Positions 1 through 7,341 of a stretch of 9,889 nt of DNA are shown one piece after another (position 1 is the first letter of the stretch; each line of letters opens with the position of its first letter). The position numbers were made by a program, and so were the translations under genes. The DNA is taken from assembly GCA_903953195.1 (NCBI GenBank), contig CAJBIS010000270.1:1-9889 (forward strand). Direction: 5' to 3'. Origin of the DNA: an uncultured Actinomycetes bacterium. GTDB taxonomy: Bacteria > Actinomycetota > Acidimicrobiia > Acidimicrobiales > Microtrichaceae. The notes below the pieces were generated by a model. It saw only the letters and a program-made list of their open reading frames with translations. It ran no database searches and was not told the origin of the DNA.

Positions 1-1800
1 GAAGTCGTCGAGCGCGATCAGGAACCCGAGCTGGTCGAGGTCGTGCAGGCGGCGGGCCGCGGCCTGCAGGTCCTGGACGAGCAGGCTCTCGGTGATCTCG
101 AGCTCGATGCGGTGCGCTGACACGCCGGCGTCGGCGAGCACGCCGGAGAGGCGTTCGATGTACTGCCCGTGCTCGAACTCGGTGGCCGACACGTTCATGG
201 CGATCCGGGAGTCGGGCGGCAGGATGCCGGCGTCGCTCCAGCGTCGGACGTCCTCGGCGACGGTGGAGAGCACCAGGTCGCCGATGGCGACGATCGCGCC
301 GCTCGCCTCGGCGGCGGGGATGAACACCGAGGGCGGGATCGGGCCCCGCAGCGGGTGGTGCCAGCGCAGTAGGGCCTCGGCGCCGGCGATCGCGCCGGTG
401 CGCAGGTCGAACAGCGGCTGGTAGTGGACGTCGAGGTGACGCTGGGCGACCGCGGCGCGCAGTTCCTGGTCGATCGACGAACCGTTGCGGGACCGGTCCG
501 ACAGTCGGGCGTCGTGGAACCTCACGCCGTGTGCGGACTCGCTGCGACCAGCGGCGAGCGCGCGGTCCGCTGCGATCAGCAGCTCCTCGGCGGTGGACGC
601 GTCGCCCGGCGAGCGGGCCACGCCGACCGACGCGGTGAGCCGCACCTCGAGCTGCTCGACGGAGAACGGCTGGCTGAGTCGCCGCTGGATCTCCTCGGCG
701 AGGCGACGCAGGCGGGCGTCGAACGCCAGGCTTGCGCCGTCCTCCTGCAGCACGACCAGGAACTCGTCGACGCCGATCCGGCCGATCTCGACGCGGCGCT
801 CCTCGAGGTCGCGGAGCCGCGAGGCCACCTGCACCAGGATCGCGTCGCCGGTCGTGGTGCCGAACGACTCGTTCACCGTGCGGAAGTCGTCGAGGTTCAC
901 GTGCAACAGGCCGACCCGGACCGCGCTGGTGGCCCCGGCGATGTCCTGCATGAGCGACCCGACGATCTGGGTGATCCGAGTGCGTGACGCCAGCCCGGTG
1001 AGCGCGTCGGCGCCGAGGAGTCGGTCGACCTCGGCGGCGGCCGCTCGGCCCGGGGTCTCGTCGCTCAGCACGACCACAGCGCCGGCCGTGAGTGACGGGT
1101 CGTCGCTCGGCAGCGGGTGCGCGTTCATGCGGAACCACGGTCGGTCGCCGCGCACATGGCGCGGTGTGAGCAGCGGCCCGTCGCAGCTGCGCGCCGTCCG
1201 CAGGGCGCTGACGGGCGCCGAGGTCCGCGGGTCGGGTGGGGTGCCGTCCTCGAGCACCAGATCCCATGGGGGATCGTGGACGGTGCGGTCGAGGAGCTGG
1301 CGTTCGTCACGGCCCACGAGCCGGCAGAAGGCGGAGTTCACCGAACTGATCCGGCCGGTCGCATCGACGAGCGCGATGCCCTCGTCGAGCGCGTCGGCGA
1401 CGACGGTCCAGTCGGCAGCGGTGCGCTGCTCGACGCGAGCGACCAGCGCACGCTGCTCGGTCGGGGTGACGATCGCCAGCACCACCGGCCGGTCGTCGAG
1501 CGAATGGCGACTGAGTGTCAGCTGCACCGCCTCGACGGACGCCGCCGCCGTGCGGATGTGGCAGGTGATCCGGTGCGAATCGCCGCCGCCGAGCTGCTCG
1601 CACAGCGCAGCCCAGCGGTCCTGGTTGAGTGGCGGCTCGATGAGCTCGGGGATGGTCGGAACCGGCCCGTCGAGCGCGTAGAGCGTGGTGGCCGCCGGGT
1701 TGGCACCGAGGATCGCTCCCGAGCCGGCGTCGGCGACCCAGGCCGCGTCGACGACGTGGTCCAACAGCACGGCCACGAGGCCGAGGGGTGAACCGCTCAC
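1..1800 (-). CDS. PAS-PAS-GGDEF-EAL cyclic-di-GMP signalling protein, C-terminus cut by window edge
   Basis: This is a cytoplasmic signalling protein predicted to hydrolyse cyclic di-GMP; 600 residues are visible. Residues about 1-120 and 140-250 look like two PAS sensor domains (for example GIALVDATGRISSVN in the second). The GGDEF domain begins at DALTGL (265). Its signature reads GVDEF (343-347) instead of GGDEF, and the upstream metal-binding segment reads VNLDDF where active enzymes usually have DxD, so cyclase activity is doubtful. The EAL domain keeps the expected catalytic motifs: EALLRW (E475), MNVSA (N536), EITES (E568) and LDDF (D598, D599), where the window ends. A phosphodiesterase with a regulatory GGDEF domain is the likely reading. 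No membrane segment or signal peptide is visible. The GTG start at 1800 is supported by an AAAGGAG ribosome site 10 nt upstream. The gene follows pepF on the same strand after a 127-bp gap. Confidence 0.93.
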   Translation of the reverse strand, partial: MSGSPLGLVAVLLDHVVDAAWVADAGSGAILGANPAATTLYALDGPVPTIPELIEPPLNQDRWAALCEQLGGGDSHRITCHIRTAAASVEAVQLTLSRHSLDDRPVVLAIVTPTEQRALVARVEQRTAADWTVVADALDEGIALVDATGRISSVNSAFCRLVGRDERQLLDRTVHDPPWDLVLEDGTPPDPRTSAPVSALRTARSCDGPLLTPRHVRGDRPWFRMNAHPLPSDDPSLTAGAVVVLSDETPGRAAAAEVDRLLGADALTGLASRTRITQIVGSLMQDIAGATSAVRVGLLHVNLDDFRTVNESFGTTTGDAILVQVASRLRDLEERRVEIGRIGVDEFLVVLQEDGASLAFDARLRRLAEEIQRRLSQPFSVEQLEVRLTASVGVARSPGDASTAEELLIAADRALAAGRSESAHGVRFHDARLSDRSRNGSSIDQELRAAVAQRHLDVHYQPLFDLRTGAIAGAEALLRWHHPLRGPIPPSVFIPAAEASGAIVAIGDLVLSTVAEDVRRWSDAGILPPDSRIAMNVSATEFEHGQYIERLSGVLADAGVSAHRIELEITESLLVQDLQAAARRLHDLDQLGFLIALDDF

Positions 1801-1810
1801 GTCGACGAGA

Positions 1811-1817
1811 CTCCTTT
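1811..1817 (-). promoter_or_regulatory. Ribosome binding site of the GGDEF-EAL gene
   Basis: The minus strand reads AAAGGAG, a near-perfect anti-Shine-Dalgarno match, 10 nt before the GTG at 1800. It fixes the start of the GGDEF-EAL gene and contrasts with the absence of such a site before pepF and dnaE2. Confidence 0.75.
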
Positions 1818-1884
1818 CCGGACCGCCGCCTCTCAAACGGGGTCGCGCACCTCTCAGGGTACGAGCGCCGCTGCGGGCGTCGGT

Positions 1885-1906
1885 GGATGGCCGACCCCGG
1901 CCGTCC
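1885..1906 (-). terminator. Possible hairpin terminator after pepF
   Basis: About 21 bp past the pepF stop, the minus-strand RNA can form GGA-C-GGCCG, loop GGGU, CGGCC-A-UCC: eight pairs with one C/A mismatch. There is no U tract, so this is only a weak candidate. If it works, it separates pepF from the downstream GGDEF-EAL gene. The rest of the 1801-1927 gap shows nothing else convincing apart from the ribosome site. Confidence 0.3.
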
Positions 1907-1927
1907 GAGGTGAGCGTCGGGTGGCGA

Positions 1928-3769
1928 TCAGGCGGAACGCAGCCGCCCGGCGGCCTCGGCGGCCGCAACGGCGGCGTCGAGCTGGCGGTCGATGATGTCG
2001 AGTCCGGCCGACCAGAAGCCGGGGTCGGCGAGGTCGCAGTCGACGATCCGGCCGAGCGTCTCCGGGTCGTGTGCGCCGCCGGCGCGGAGCAACTCGAGGT
2101 ACGCCGGCACGAACGAGTCGCCACGTTCGGTGTAGCGGGCGTACACCGACAGCGCGAGCAGTTGACCGTAGGCGTAGGCGTACACGTAACCGGGCGTCGC
2201 GATGAAGTGCGGGATGTAGCTCCACCACGTGCGGTACCCGTCGGTCAGTTCGACCGAGTCGCCGAGCATGTCCTGCTGGCTCGAGGCCCACAGCTCACCG
2301 AAGCGTTCGGGTGACAGTTCTCCCTCGTCACGCCGACTGCGGTGCACCGCGTCCTCGAACCGGTTCATGGCCACCTGGCGGAACACCGTCGCGATGGAGT
2401 CCTCGAGCGACGCCGCGCTCAGCGCGAAGCGCTCGTTCGGGTCGTCGAGGCGCTCGAGCAGGGCTGCGTTGGTGACGGTCTCGCCGAACACCGAGGCCGT
2501 CTCGGCCAGGGTGAGCGGTGTCGACTGGTGGAACACGCCCTGCTCGCGGGACAGGTAGGCGTGCACGCCGTGACCGAGCTCATGGGCGAGCGTCAGGACG
2601 TCGCGGTTCCGGCTCGTCCAGTTGAGCATCACGTACGGGTGGTGCGAGGGCACGGTGTACGCGCAGAACGCGCCGGGCTGCTTGTTGGGCCGCACGGGTG
2701 CGTCGATCCAGCCCTCGTCGACGAATCGTCGGGCGATGCCCGCGAGTTCGGGGGAGAAGCTGTCGTACGCGTCCAGCACGATCTGCGTGGCCTCGCTCCA
2801 GCCGACGGTCGACTCGTCGTCGGCGACCGACGCCATGCGGTCGTAGTCGGCGAGCCGTTCGAGTCCGAGCACCTGCGCCTTGAGCGTGTACCACCGCTGC
2901 GGGATGTCGTAGCGGGCGACGACGGCGTCGACGAGCGCCTGGACCGAGTCGTCGGTCGCCTCGTTCGCCAGGTTGCGCGCCGAGATCCACGACGGGTAGC
3001 GGCGCAGTCGGTCGTCGGTCGACTTGTCGAGCAGCAGGGTGTTGAACACGTAGCCGCGTGTGCGCAGTCCGGGCGCCAGTCCGGCGGTGACCGCCGCCGC
3101 GGCCGTGGCGCGGATCTCACGATCGGGGTGCTGCAGCAGCGACAGCCCCTGTTCGAGTCCCACCGGTCCGTCGCCGCCGAGTTCCTCGGGGAGCTGCACC
3201 TCGATGGCGGACGTCAGCTCGTTGAACAGACGCACCCACGCGCCCGCGCCGCTCGTCGACTTCTCGGTGAGCAGCCGCTCCTCGGGTTCGGTGAGCAGGT
3301 GGTCGCGGTAGCGACGTGCCGAGCGCAGGTAGTGGGCGCAGAAGTCGAGCTGCGGATCCGCCAGCAGTGACTCGACGTGCTCGTCGCCGAGCTCGGCCCA
3401 CTCGAGCTCGAAGAACACGAGGCCGGCGGCCATCGTGGTGAGGCGCTCCTGGACGCTCATCATCGCCGCGCCGCGCTCCGGGTCCTGCATGTCCTCGGTG
3501 AGTCGCAGCATCACGTAGTTGCCGACGCGACCCTGGAGGTCCTCGAGTTCGCCGAAGGTGTGCATGGCCTGTGCGAGCGCCGTGCTGGAGAGCTCGGCGA
3601 CCGTGCCCCGCAGGTTCGAGAGTTCTGCGACGAGCTCCGCGGCCCGGTCGAGCAGCCGGTCGACCGTCGAGCCGTCGAGCAGCGGGTCGAGGTCCCAGGC
3701 GACCTCGCCGGCGGTCAGGTCGGCGTCCGGGTTCGTGCTGTCGGTGGGGGTGTCGGTCGTGTCGCTCAC
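1928..3769 (-). CDS. pepF: Oligoendopeptidase F, M3 family zinc metallopeptidase
   Basis: This is a cytoplasmic zinc endopeptidase expected to cleave short oligopeptides during peptide turnover. The 613 residues match the usual length of about 600. The zinc motif is HELGH (H396, E397, H400), and the third ligand is probably E423 in TLAETASVFGE. The C-terminal substrate-binding segment IPHFIATPGYVYAYAYGQLL is typical of the PepF branch of M3. The N-terminus (about 25 residues) is acidic and Thr/Asp-rich before the conserved WDLDPL; no signal peptide is seen. The start is GTG at 3769. An in-frame TAG lies 12 nt upstream, so no longer form is possible, and no Shine-Dalgarno is present. The gene is divergent from dnaE2, sharing an 83-bp intergenic region. 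Assignment to M3/PepF is secure; the natural substrates are unknown. Confidence 0.95.
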   Translation of the reverse strand: MSDTTDTPTDSTNPDADLTAGEVAWDLDPLLDGSTVDRLLDRAAELVAELSNLRGTVAELSSTALAQAMHTFGELEDLQGRVGNYVMLRLTEDMQDPERGAAMMSVQERLTTMAAGLVFFELEWAELGDEHVESLLADPQLDFCAHYLRSARRYRDHLLTEPEERLLTEKSTSGAGAWVRLFNELTSAIEVQLPEELGGDGPVGLEQGLSLLQHPDREIRATAAAAVTAGLAPGLRTRGYVFNTLLLDKSTDDRLRRYPSWISARNLANEATDDSVQALVDAVVARYDIPQRWYTLKAQVLGLERLADYDRMASVADDESTVGWSEATQIVLDAYDSFSPELAGIARRFVDEGWIDAPVRPNKQPGAFCAYTVPSHHPYVMLNWTSRNRDVLTLAHELGHGVHAYLSREQGVFHQSTPLTLAETASVFGETVTNAALLERLDDPNERFALSAASLEDSIATVFRQVAMNRFEDAVHRSRRDEGELSPERFGELWASSQQDMLGDSVELTDGYRTWWSYIPHFIATPGYVYAYAYGQLLALSVYARYTERGDSFVPAYLELLRAGGAHDPETLGRIVDCDLADPGFWSAGLDIIDRQLDAAVAAAEAAGRLRSA

Positions 3770-3775
3770 GCCGTC

Positions 3776-3781
3776 AGGCTA
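3776..3781 (-). promoter_or_regulatory. Putative -10 element of pepF (leaderless start)
   Basis: The minus strand reads TAGCCT, a TAnnnT hexamer, followed by 6 nt (GACGGC) and then the GTG start codon. Transcription starting 6-7 nt after the hexamer would begin at or beside the GTG, giving a leaderless mRNA. There is no Shine-Dalgarno and no recognisable -35 hexamer (the position would read CCCCGG). Confidence 0.5.
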
Positions 3782-3823
3782 CGGGGCCGCGGTGCCCTCC
3801 GGGGGCGCGCCGACCGGTGGCAC

Positions 3824-3841
3824 ATCGAACAGGTGTTCGAT
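3824..3841. promoter_or_regulatory. LexA operator (SOS box) of dnaE2
   Basis: The 16-mer TCGAACAGGTGTTCGA (3825-3840) is a perfect inverted repeat TCGAAC-N4-GTTCGA, extended by one more A/T pair on each side. It matches the known actinobacterial/Bacillus-type LexA (DinR) consensus. It lies directly upstream of, and overlaps by one base, the dnaE2 -10 hexamer, so bound LexA should block RNA polymerase until DNA damage triggers LexA cleavage. It is about 42 bp from the pepF -10, so an effect on pepF is possible but less likely. Confidence 0.92.
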
Positions 3842-3846
3842 AGCGT
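3841..3846 (+). promoter_or_regulatory. Putative -10 element of dnaE2 (leaderless start)
   Basis: The hexamer TAGCGT fits TAnnnT and is followed by exactly 6 nt (GCGGGT) and then the GTG start, so the transcript is probably leaderless. At a 17-bp spacing the -35 position reads TGGCAC, a weak match. The LexA box fills this spacer almost exactly, a typical repressor position. Confidence 0.6.
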
Positions 3847-3852
3847 GCGGGT

Positions 3853-6800
3853 GTGGGAGTCAACCATCCACACGTTCCGTGGTCCGAGATCGAACGCCGG
3901 CTGTCCGACCGTCCCGGTGACGGGAACGACAGCCCGGCGTGGTCGCGTCACCGGGAACCGTACGAACCGCCGCCCGGACTGGCCGCCCGCGCCCCGGGAT
4001 CGAGTGGGTACGCCGAGCTGCACTGCCACTCGGCGTTCTCGTTCCTCGACGGGGCGTCGTCCCCGGAGTCGCTGGTCACCGAGGCGGCCCGCCTCGGACT
4101 CGACGCACTGGCACTCACCGACCACGACGGGTTCTACGGCGTGGTGCGGTTCGCCCAGGCGGCCCGCACGGTGGGTCTGCCCACGGTGTTCGGTGTGGAG
4201 CTCACGCTCAACGCCTCGGCGCCCCGCACCGGCGCAGCCGACCCGGACGGCCACCATCTGGTGGTGCTGGCCCGCGACCCCGAGGGCTACGCGTGTCTGG
4301 CGTCGTTGATCTCACAGGCGCAGATGGCGGGGGAGAAGGGGCATCCTCGACTGTCGTTCGCCGAGGTGGCCGAGGCGGCCTCGGGCCGGGCGCGCGGGCA
4401 CTGGGCGGTGCTGACCGGATGCCGCAAGGGCACGGTCCCCGTCGCGCTGGTGGAGCGCGGACCGGCAGCGGCCGACCGTGAACTGCGGAGCCTCGTGGCC
4501 GCCTTCGGGGTCGACCACACCTTCGTGGAGTTGTGGGACCACGGCGATCCGTTGGACTCGGCACGTAACGACGCGCTGGCCGAGCGGGCGGTCCGGCTGG
4601 GTGTGCAGCCGGTGGCCACCAACAACGTCCACTACGCGACGCCCGCGCAGCGGCGGCTGGCATCGGCGATGGCCGCAGTCCGGTCCCGCCGCAACCTCGA
4701 CGAGATCGACGGCTGGTTGCCGTCCGGATGGCAGGCCCATCTGCGCACCGCGGCGGAGCAGCGGCAACGTTTCGCCCGGTACCCGGGTGCGGTCGACGCC
4801 GCCGGCGCGCTCGGCCGGGACTGTGCCTTCGACCTGTCGCTCGTCGCCCCGGCGCTCCCGCCGTACCCGTGCCCGGACGGCCCGGACGGCCGGCCGATCA
4901 GCGAGGCGGCGTTCCTGCGGCAGCTGGTCGAGGCGGGGGCCACCCGGCGCTACGGCCCGCGCCACGCCGAGCAGGTGGCGGGCGCCTGGACGCAGATCGA
5001 CCACGAGCTCGACCTCATCGAATCCCTCGGGTTCCCCGGCTACTTCCTGATCGTGTGGGACATCGTCGAGTTCTGCCGGCGGTCCGGCATCCTGTGCCAG
5101 GGGCGCGGCTCGGCGGCCAACTCCGCGGTGTGCTTCGCGATCGGGGTGACCGCCGCGGACGCCGTCCGGTTGGGTCTGCTGTTCGAACGGTTCCTGTCGC
5201 CCGAACGGGACGGCCCGCCCGACATCGACCTCGACATCGAGTCCGGCCGTCGCGAAGAGGTCATCCAGTACGTCTACGAGCGCTACGGCCGGTCGCACGC
5301 GGCGCAGGTCGCGAACGTGATCACCTACCGGGGCCGGTCCGCGGTACGTGACGCGGCTCGAGCGCTGGGGTTCGCCGCCGGGCAACAGGACGCGTGGTCA
5401 CGACAGGTCGACCGGTGGAGTGGTGTTCGGTCGCCGGCTGCCTCCGGTGACACCGCCCGAACCGGCCGACCGTCGACCATCCCCGAGTCGGTGCTCGACC
5501 TCGCCGCACAGTTCGAGGATCTGCCCCGACACCTGGGCATCCACTCCGGCGGCATGGTGATCTGCGACCGTCCGGTCGTCGAGGTGTGCCCGACGGAGTG
5601 GGCGAGCATGGCGAATCGGTCGGTGCTGCAGTGGGACAAGGACGACTGCGCCGGTGCCGGGCTGGTGAAGTTCGATCTGCTGGGACTCGGCATGCTCACC
5701 GCGCTGCACGGATGCATCGACCTGGTGCGCGACCACCACGGTGTCGAGGTCGACCTGGCCGAGCTCCCGCAGGAGGACGTGGTCTACGAGATGTTGTCGC
5801 AGGCCGACTCGGTGGGGGTGTTCCAGGTGGAGTCGCGGGCGCAGATGTCGACGCTGCCCCGTCTGCAGCCCCGGTGCTTCTACGACCTGGTGGTCGAGGT
5901 CGCGCTCATCCGACCGGGTCCGATCCAGGGCGGATCGGTGCATCCGTACATCCGCCGCCGACGTGGCGAGGAACCGGTGACCTACCTGCACCCGCTGCTG
6001 GAGCCGTCGTTGGCCAAGACGCTGGGTGTCCCGCTGTTCCAGGAACAGCTCATGCAGATGGCGATCGACGTCGCCGGGTTCACCGCCGCCGAGGCCGACC
6101 AGCTCCGACAGGCCATGGGGTCCAAACGCTCACCCCAGCGCATGGCCGAACTGCGGGCCCGCTTCGATGCCGGGCTGGCCGAGCGGGGGATCGTCGGTGA
6201 CGTCGCCGATGCCATCTGGAACAAGCTCGCCGCGTTCGCCAACTACGGGTTCCCGGAGTCGCACTCGGTGAGCTTCGCCTATCTGGTCTACTCGTCAGCG
6301 TGGTTCAAGTACCACTACCCGGCCGCGTTCTGTGTGGCGTTGCTGAACGCCCAGCCCATGGGGTTCTACTCGCCGCAGTCGTTGGTCCAGGACGCCCGCC
6401 GTCACGGGGTGACGGTCCGTGGTCCCGACGTGAACGTCTCGGGTGCCGGCGCCACGCTCGAGTCGGCAGGGTCAGCGGTGACCGCGGGGTCGGCGCAGTC
6501 CACGGCATCAGCAGAGCCGGCGGGCCCGTCCGTGCGGTTGGGCGTGGACTCGGTGCGTGGCGTGGGCTCGGAGCTGGCGGAACGGATCGCACTCGGCGCG
6601 CCCTATCGCGACGCCGAGGACCTGGCCCGGCGTTGCGAGCCGACCACGGCGCAGCTCGAGGCGCTGGCCACCGCCGGTGCGCTCGCCGGGCTGGGCGGCC
6701 GTGACGGGCGACCACTGGATCGTCGACGGGCGTTGTGGACCGCGGGCGCGGCCGCACAGGCGCGACCCGATCGGCTGGAGGGCACGACCGGCGGGATGGA

Positions 6801-7236
6801 CGCGCCGCAGCTCCCCGGCATGAACGGTTGGGAGACATCGATGGCCGATCTGTGGGCCACCGGGGTCACTCCTGACGGCCACCCGATCGGGTTCCTGCGC
6901 AGTGAACTCGATCGTCGTGGGGTCACACCGGTCGACGAACTGCGGGAGCACGCCGACGGCGTCGCGATCCGGGTCGCCGGAGTCGTCACCCACCGGCAGC
7001 GGCCGTCGACGGCTCGTGGCATCACCTTCCTGAGCCTCGAGGACGACACGGGGCTGGTCAACGTGGTCGTCTCCGTCGGCTGCTGGGAACGTCACCGTGA
7101 GGTGGTCCGCGATGCCCCGGCCCTGCTGGTCCGCGGGCGACTCGAACGCAGTGTCGACGGGGTCGTCAACGTCACCGCCGAGCGGATCGAGGCGATGCGG
7201 GTCCCGATCCCGGCCCGGTCCCGGGACTTCAGGTGA
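3853..7236 (+). CDS. dnaE2: Error-prone DNA polymerase DnaE2 (ImuC), SOS mutasome
   Basis: This C-family polymerase catalyses translesion synthesis and damage-induced mutagenesis, normally working with ImuA' and ImuB. It has 1127 residues, slightly above the family's usual 1030-1090. The PHP domain carries ELHCHSAFSFLDG (H57, H59), TDHDG (D90, H91), E116 and NNVHY (H260), so its metal ligands look intact. The polymerase core has GRGSAANSA, the aspartate cluster PDIDLDIE (D457-D461) and KFDLLGL (D608). The helix-hairpin-helix region is followed by an OB fold (about 1037-1115), and the tail SRDFR is typical of ImuC. The N-terminal VPWSEIERRLS and SPAWSR segments match the DnaE2 subgroup and confirm the GTG start; an in-frame TAG 12 nt upstream rules out a longer form. 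A Ser/Ala/Gly linker (871-893) looks like an insertion. QLPGM near residue 986 is at best a weak clamp-binding motif; in mycobacteria, ImuB supplies clamp contact. Confidence 0.97.
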   Translation: MGVNHPHVPWSEIERRLSDRPGDGNDSPAWSRHREPYEPPPGLAARAPGSSGYAELHCHSAFSFLDGASSPESLVTEAARLGLDALALTDHDGFYGVVRFAQAARTVGLPTVFGVELTLNASAPRTGAADPDGHHLVVLARDPEGYACLASLISQAQMAGEKGHPRLSFAEVAEAASGRARGHWAVLTGCRKGTVPVALVERGPAAADRELRSLVAAFGVDHTFVELWDHGDPLDSARNDALAERAVRLGVQPVATNNVHYATPAQRRLASAMAAVRSRRNLDEIDGWLPSGWQAHLRTAAEQRQRFARYPGAVDAAGALGRDCAFDLSLVAPALPPYPCPDGPDGRPISEAAFLRQLVEAGATRRYGPRHAEQVAGAWTQIDHELDLIESLGFPGYFLIVWDIVEFCRRSGILCQGRGSAANSAVCFAIGVTAADAVRLGLLFERFLSPERDGPPDIDLDIESGRREEVIQYVYERYGRSHAAQVANVITYRGRSAVRDAARALGFAAGQQDAWSRQVDRWSGVRSPAASGDTARTGRPSTIPESVLDLAAQFEDLPRHLGIHSGGMVICDRPVVEVCPTEWASMANRSVLQWDKDDCAGAGLVKFDLLGLGMLTALHGCIDLVRDHHGVEVDLAELPQEDVVYEMLSQADSVGVFQVESRAQMSTLPRLQPRCFYDLVVEVALIRPGPIQGGSVHPYIRRRRGEEPVTYLHPLLEPSLAKTLGVPLFQEQLMQMAIDVAGFTAAEADQLRQAMGSKRSPQRMAELRARFDAGLAERGIVGDVADAIWNKLAAFANYGFPESHSVSFAYLVYSSAWFKYHYPAAFCVALLNAQPMGFYSPQSLVQDARRHGVTVRGPDVNVSGAGATLESAGSAVTAGSAQSTASAEPAGPSVRLGVDSVRGVGSELAERIALGAPYRDAEDLARRCEPTTAQLEALATAGALAGLGGRDGRPLDRRRALWTAGAAAQARPDRLEGTTGGMDAPQLPGMNGWETSMADLWATGVTPDGHPIGFLRSELDRRGVTPVDELREHADGVAIRVAGVVTHRQRPSTARGITFLSLEDDTGLVNVVVSVGCWERHREVVRDAPALLVRGRLERSVDGVVNVTAERIEAMRVPIPARSRDFR

Positions 7237-7277
7237 CGTCGATGTCCGCCGGTCGGTTCGTCCCGCCCTGCAACGCC

Positions 7278-7300
7278 GTTCCGCCACATGCAGGCGGTAC
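7278..7300 (+). other. Inverted repeat between dnaE2 and the AIM24 gene
   Basis: GTTCCGCC, loop ACATGCA, GGCGGTAC: five G/C pairs, a T/T mismatch and two outer pairs. It starts about 40 bp after the dnaE2 stop and has no T tract. It could end dnaE2 transcription weakly, or act as an operator, because its right end overlaps the putative -10 of the next gene. Neither role is proven. Confidence 0.35.
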
Positions 7301-7303
7301 GTT
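7298..7303 (+). promoter_or_regulatory. Possible -10 element of the AIM24-family gene
   Basis: TACGTT fits TAnnnT and would give a leader of roughly 30 nt containing the GGAGG ribosome site. No good -35 is visible at 16-18 bp spacing (the region reads GCCGTT). It is supported only by position and the hexamer. Confidence 0.3.
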
Positions 7304-7331
7304 GACGATGTCCTCGATCCCGACCGCCCAC

Positions 7332-7336
7332 GGAGG
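7332..7336 (+). promoter_or_regulatory. Ribosome binding site of the AIM24-family gene
   Basis: GGAGG lies 5 nt before the ATG at 7342. It supports this start; the spacing is on the short side. Unlike dnaE2, this gene has a conventional leadered start. Confidence 0.7.
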
Positions 7337-7341
7337 TCCCC

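Noticed and set aside
485..1681. Open frame of 398 codons on the plus strand across the GGDEF-EAL gene
   Set aside because: The minus-strand frame encodes recognisable PAS, GGDEF and EAL motifs throughout. The plus-strand product is Ser/Arg-rich with no domain, so it is a shadow.
2342..3370. Long open frame (342 codons) on the plus strand inside pepF
   Set aside because: It is antisense to a clear M3 peptidase, and its Arg/Val/Gly/His-rich translation has no recognisable domain. Such shadow frames are expected in very GC-rich coding DNA.
5181..5193. GTTCGAACGGTTC inside dnaE2, resembling part of a LexA site
   Set aside because: The half-sites are not separated by the required 4 nt, and the bases encode the conserved LFERFL segment of the polymerase.
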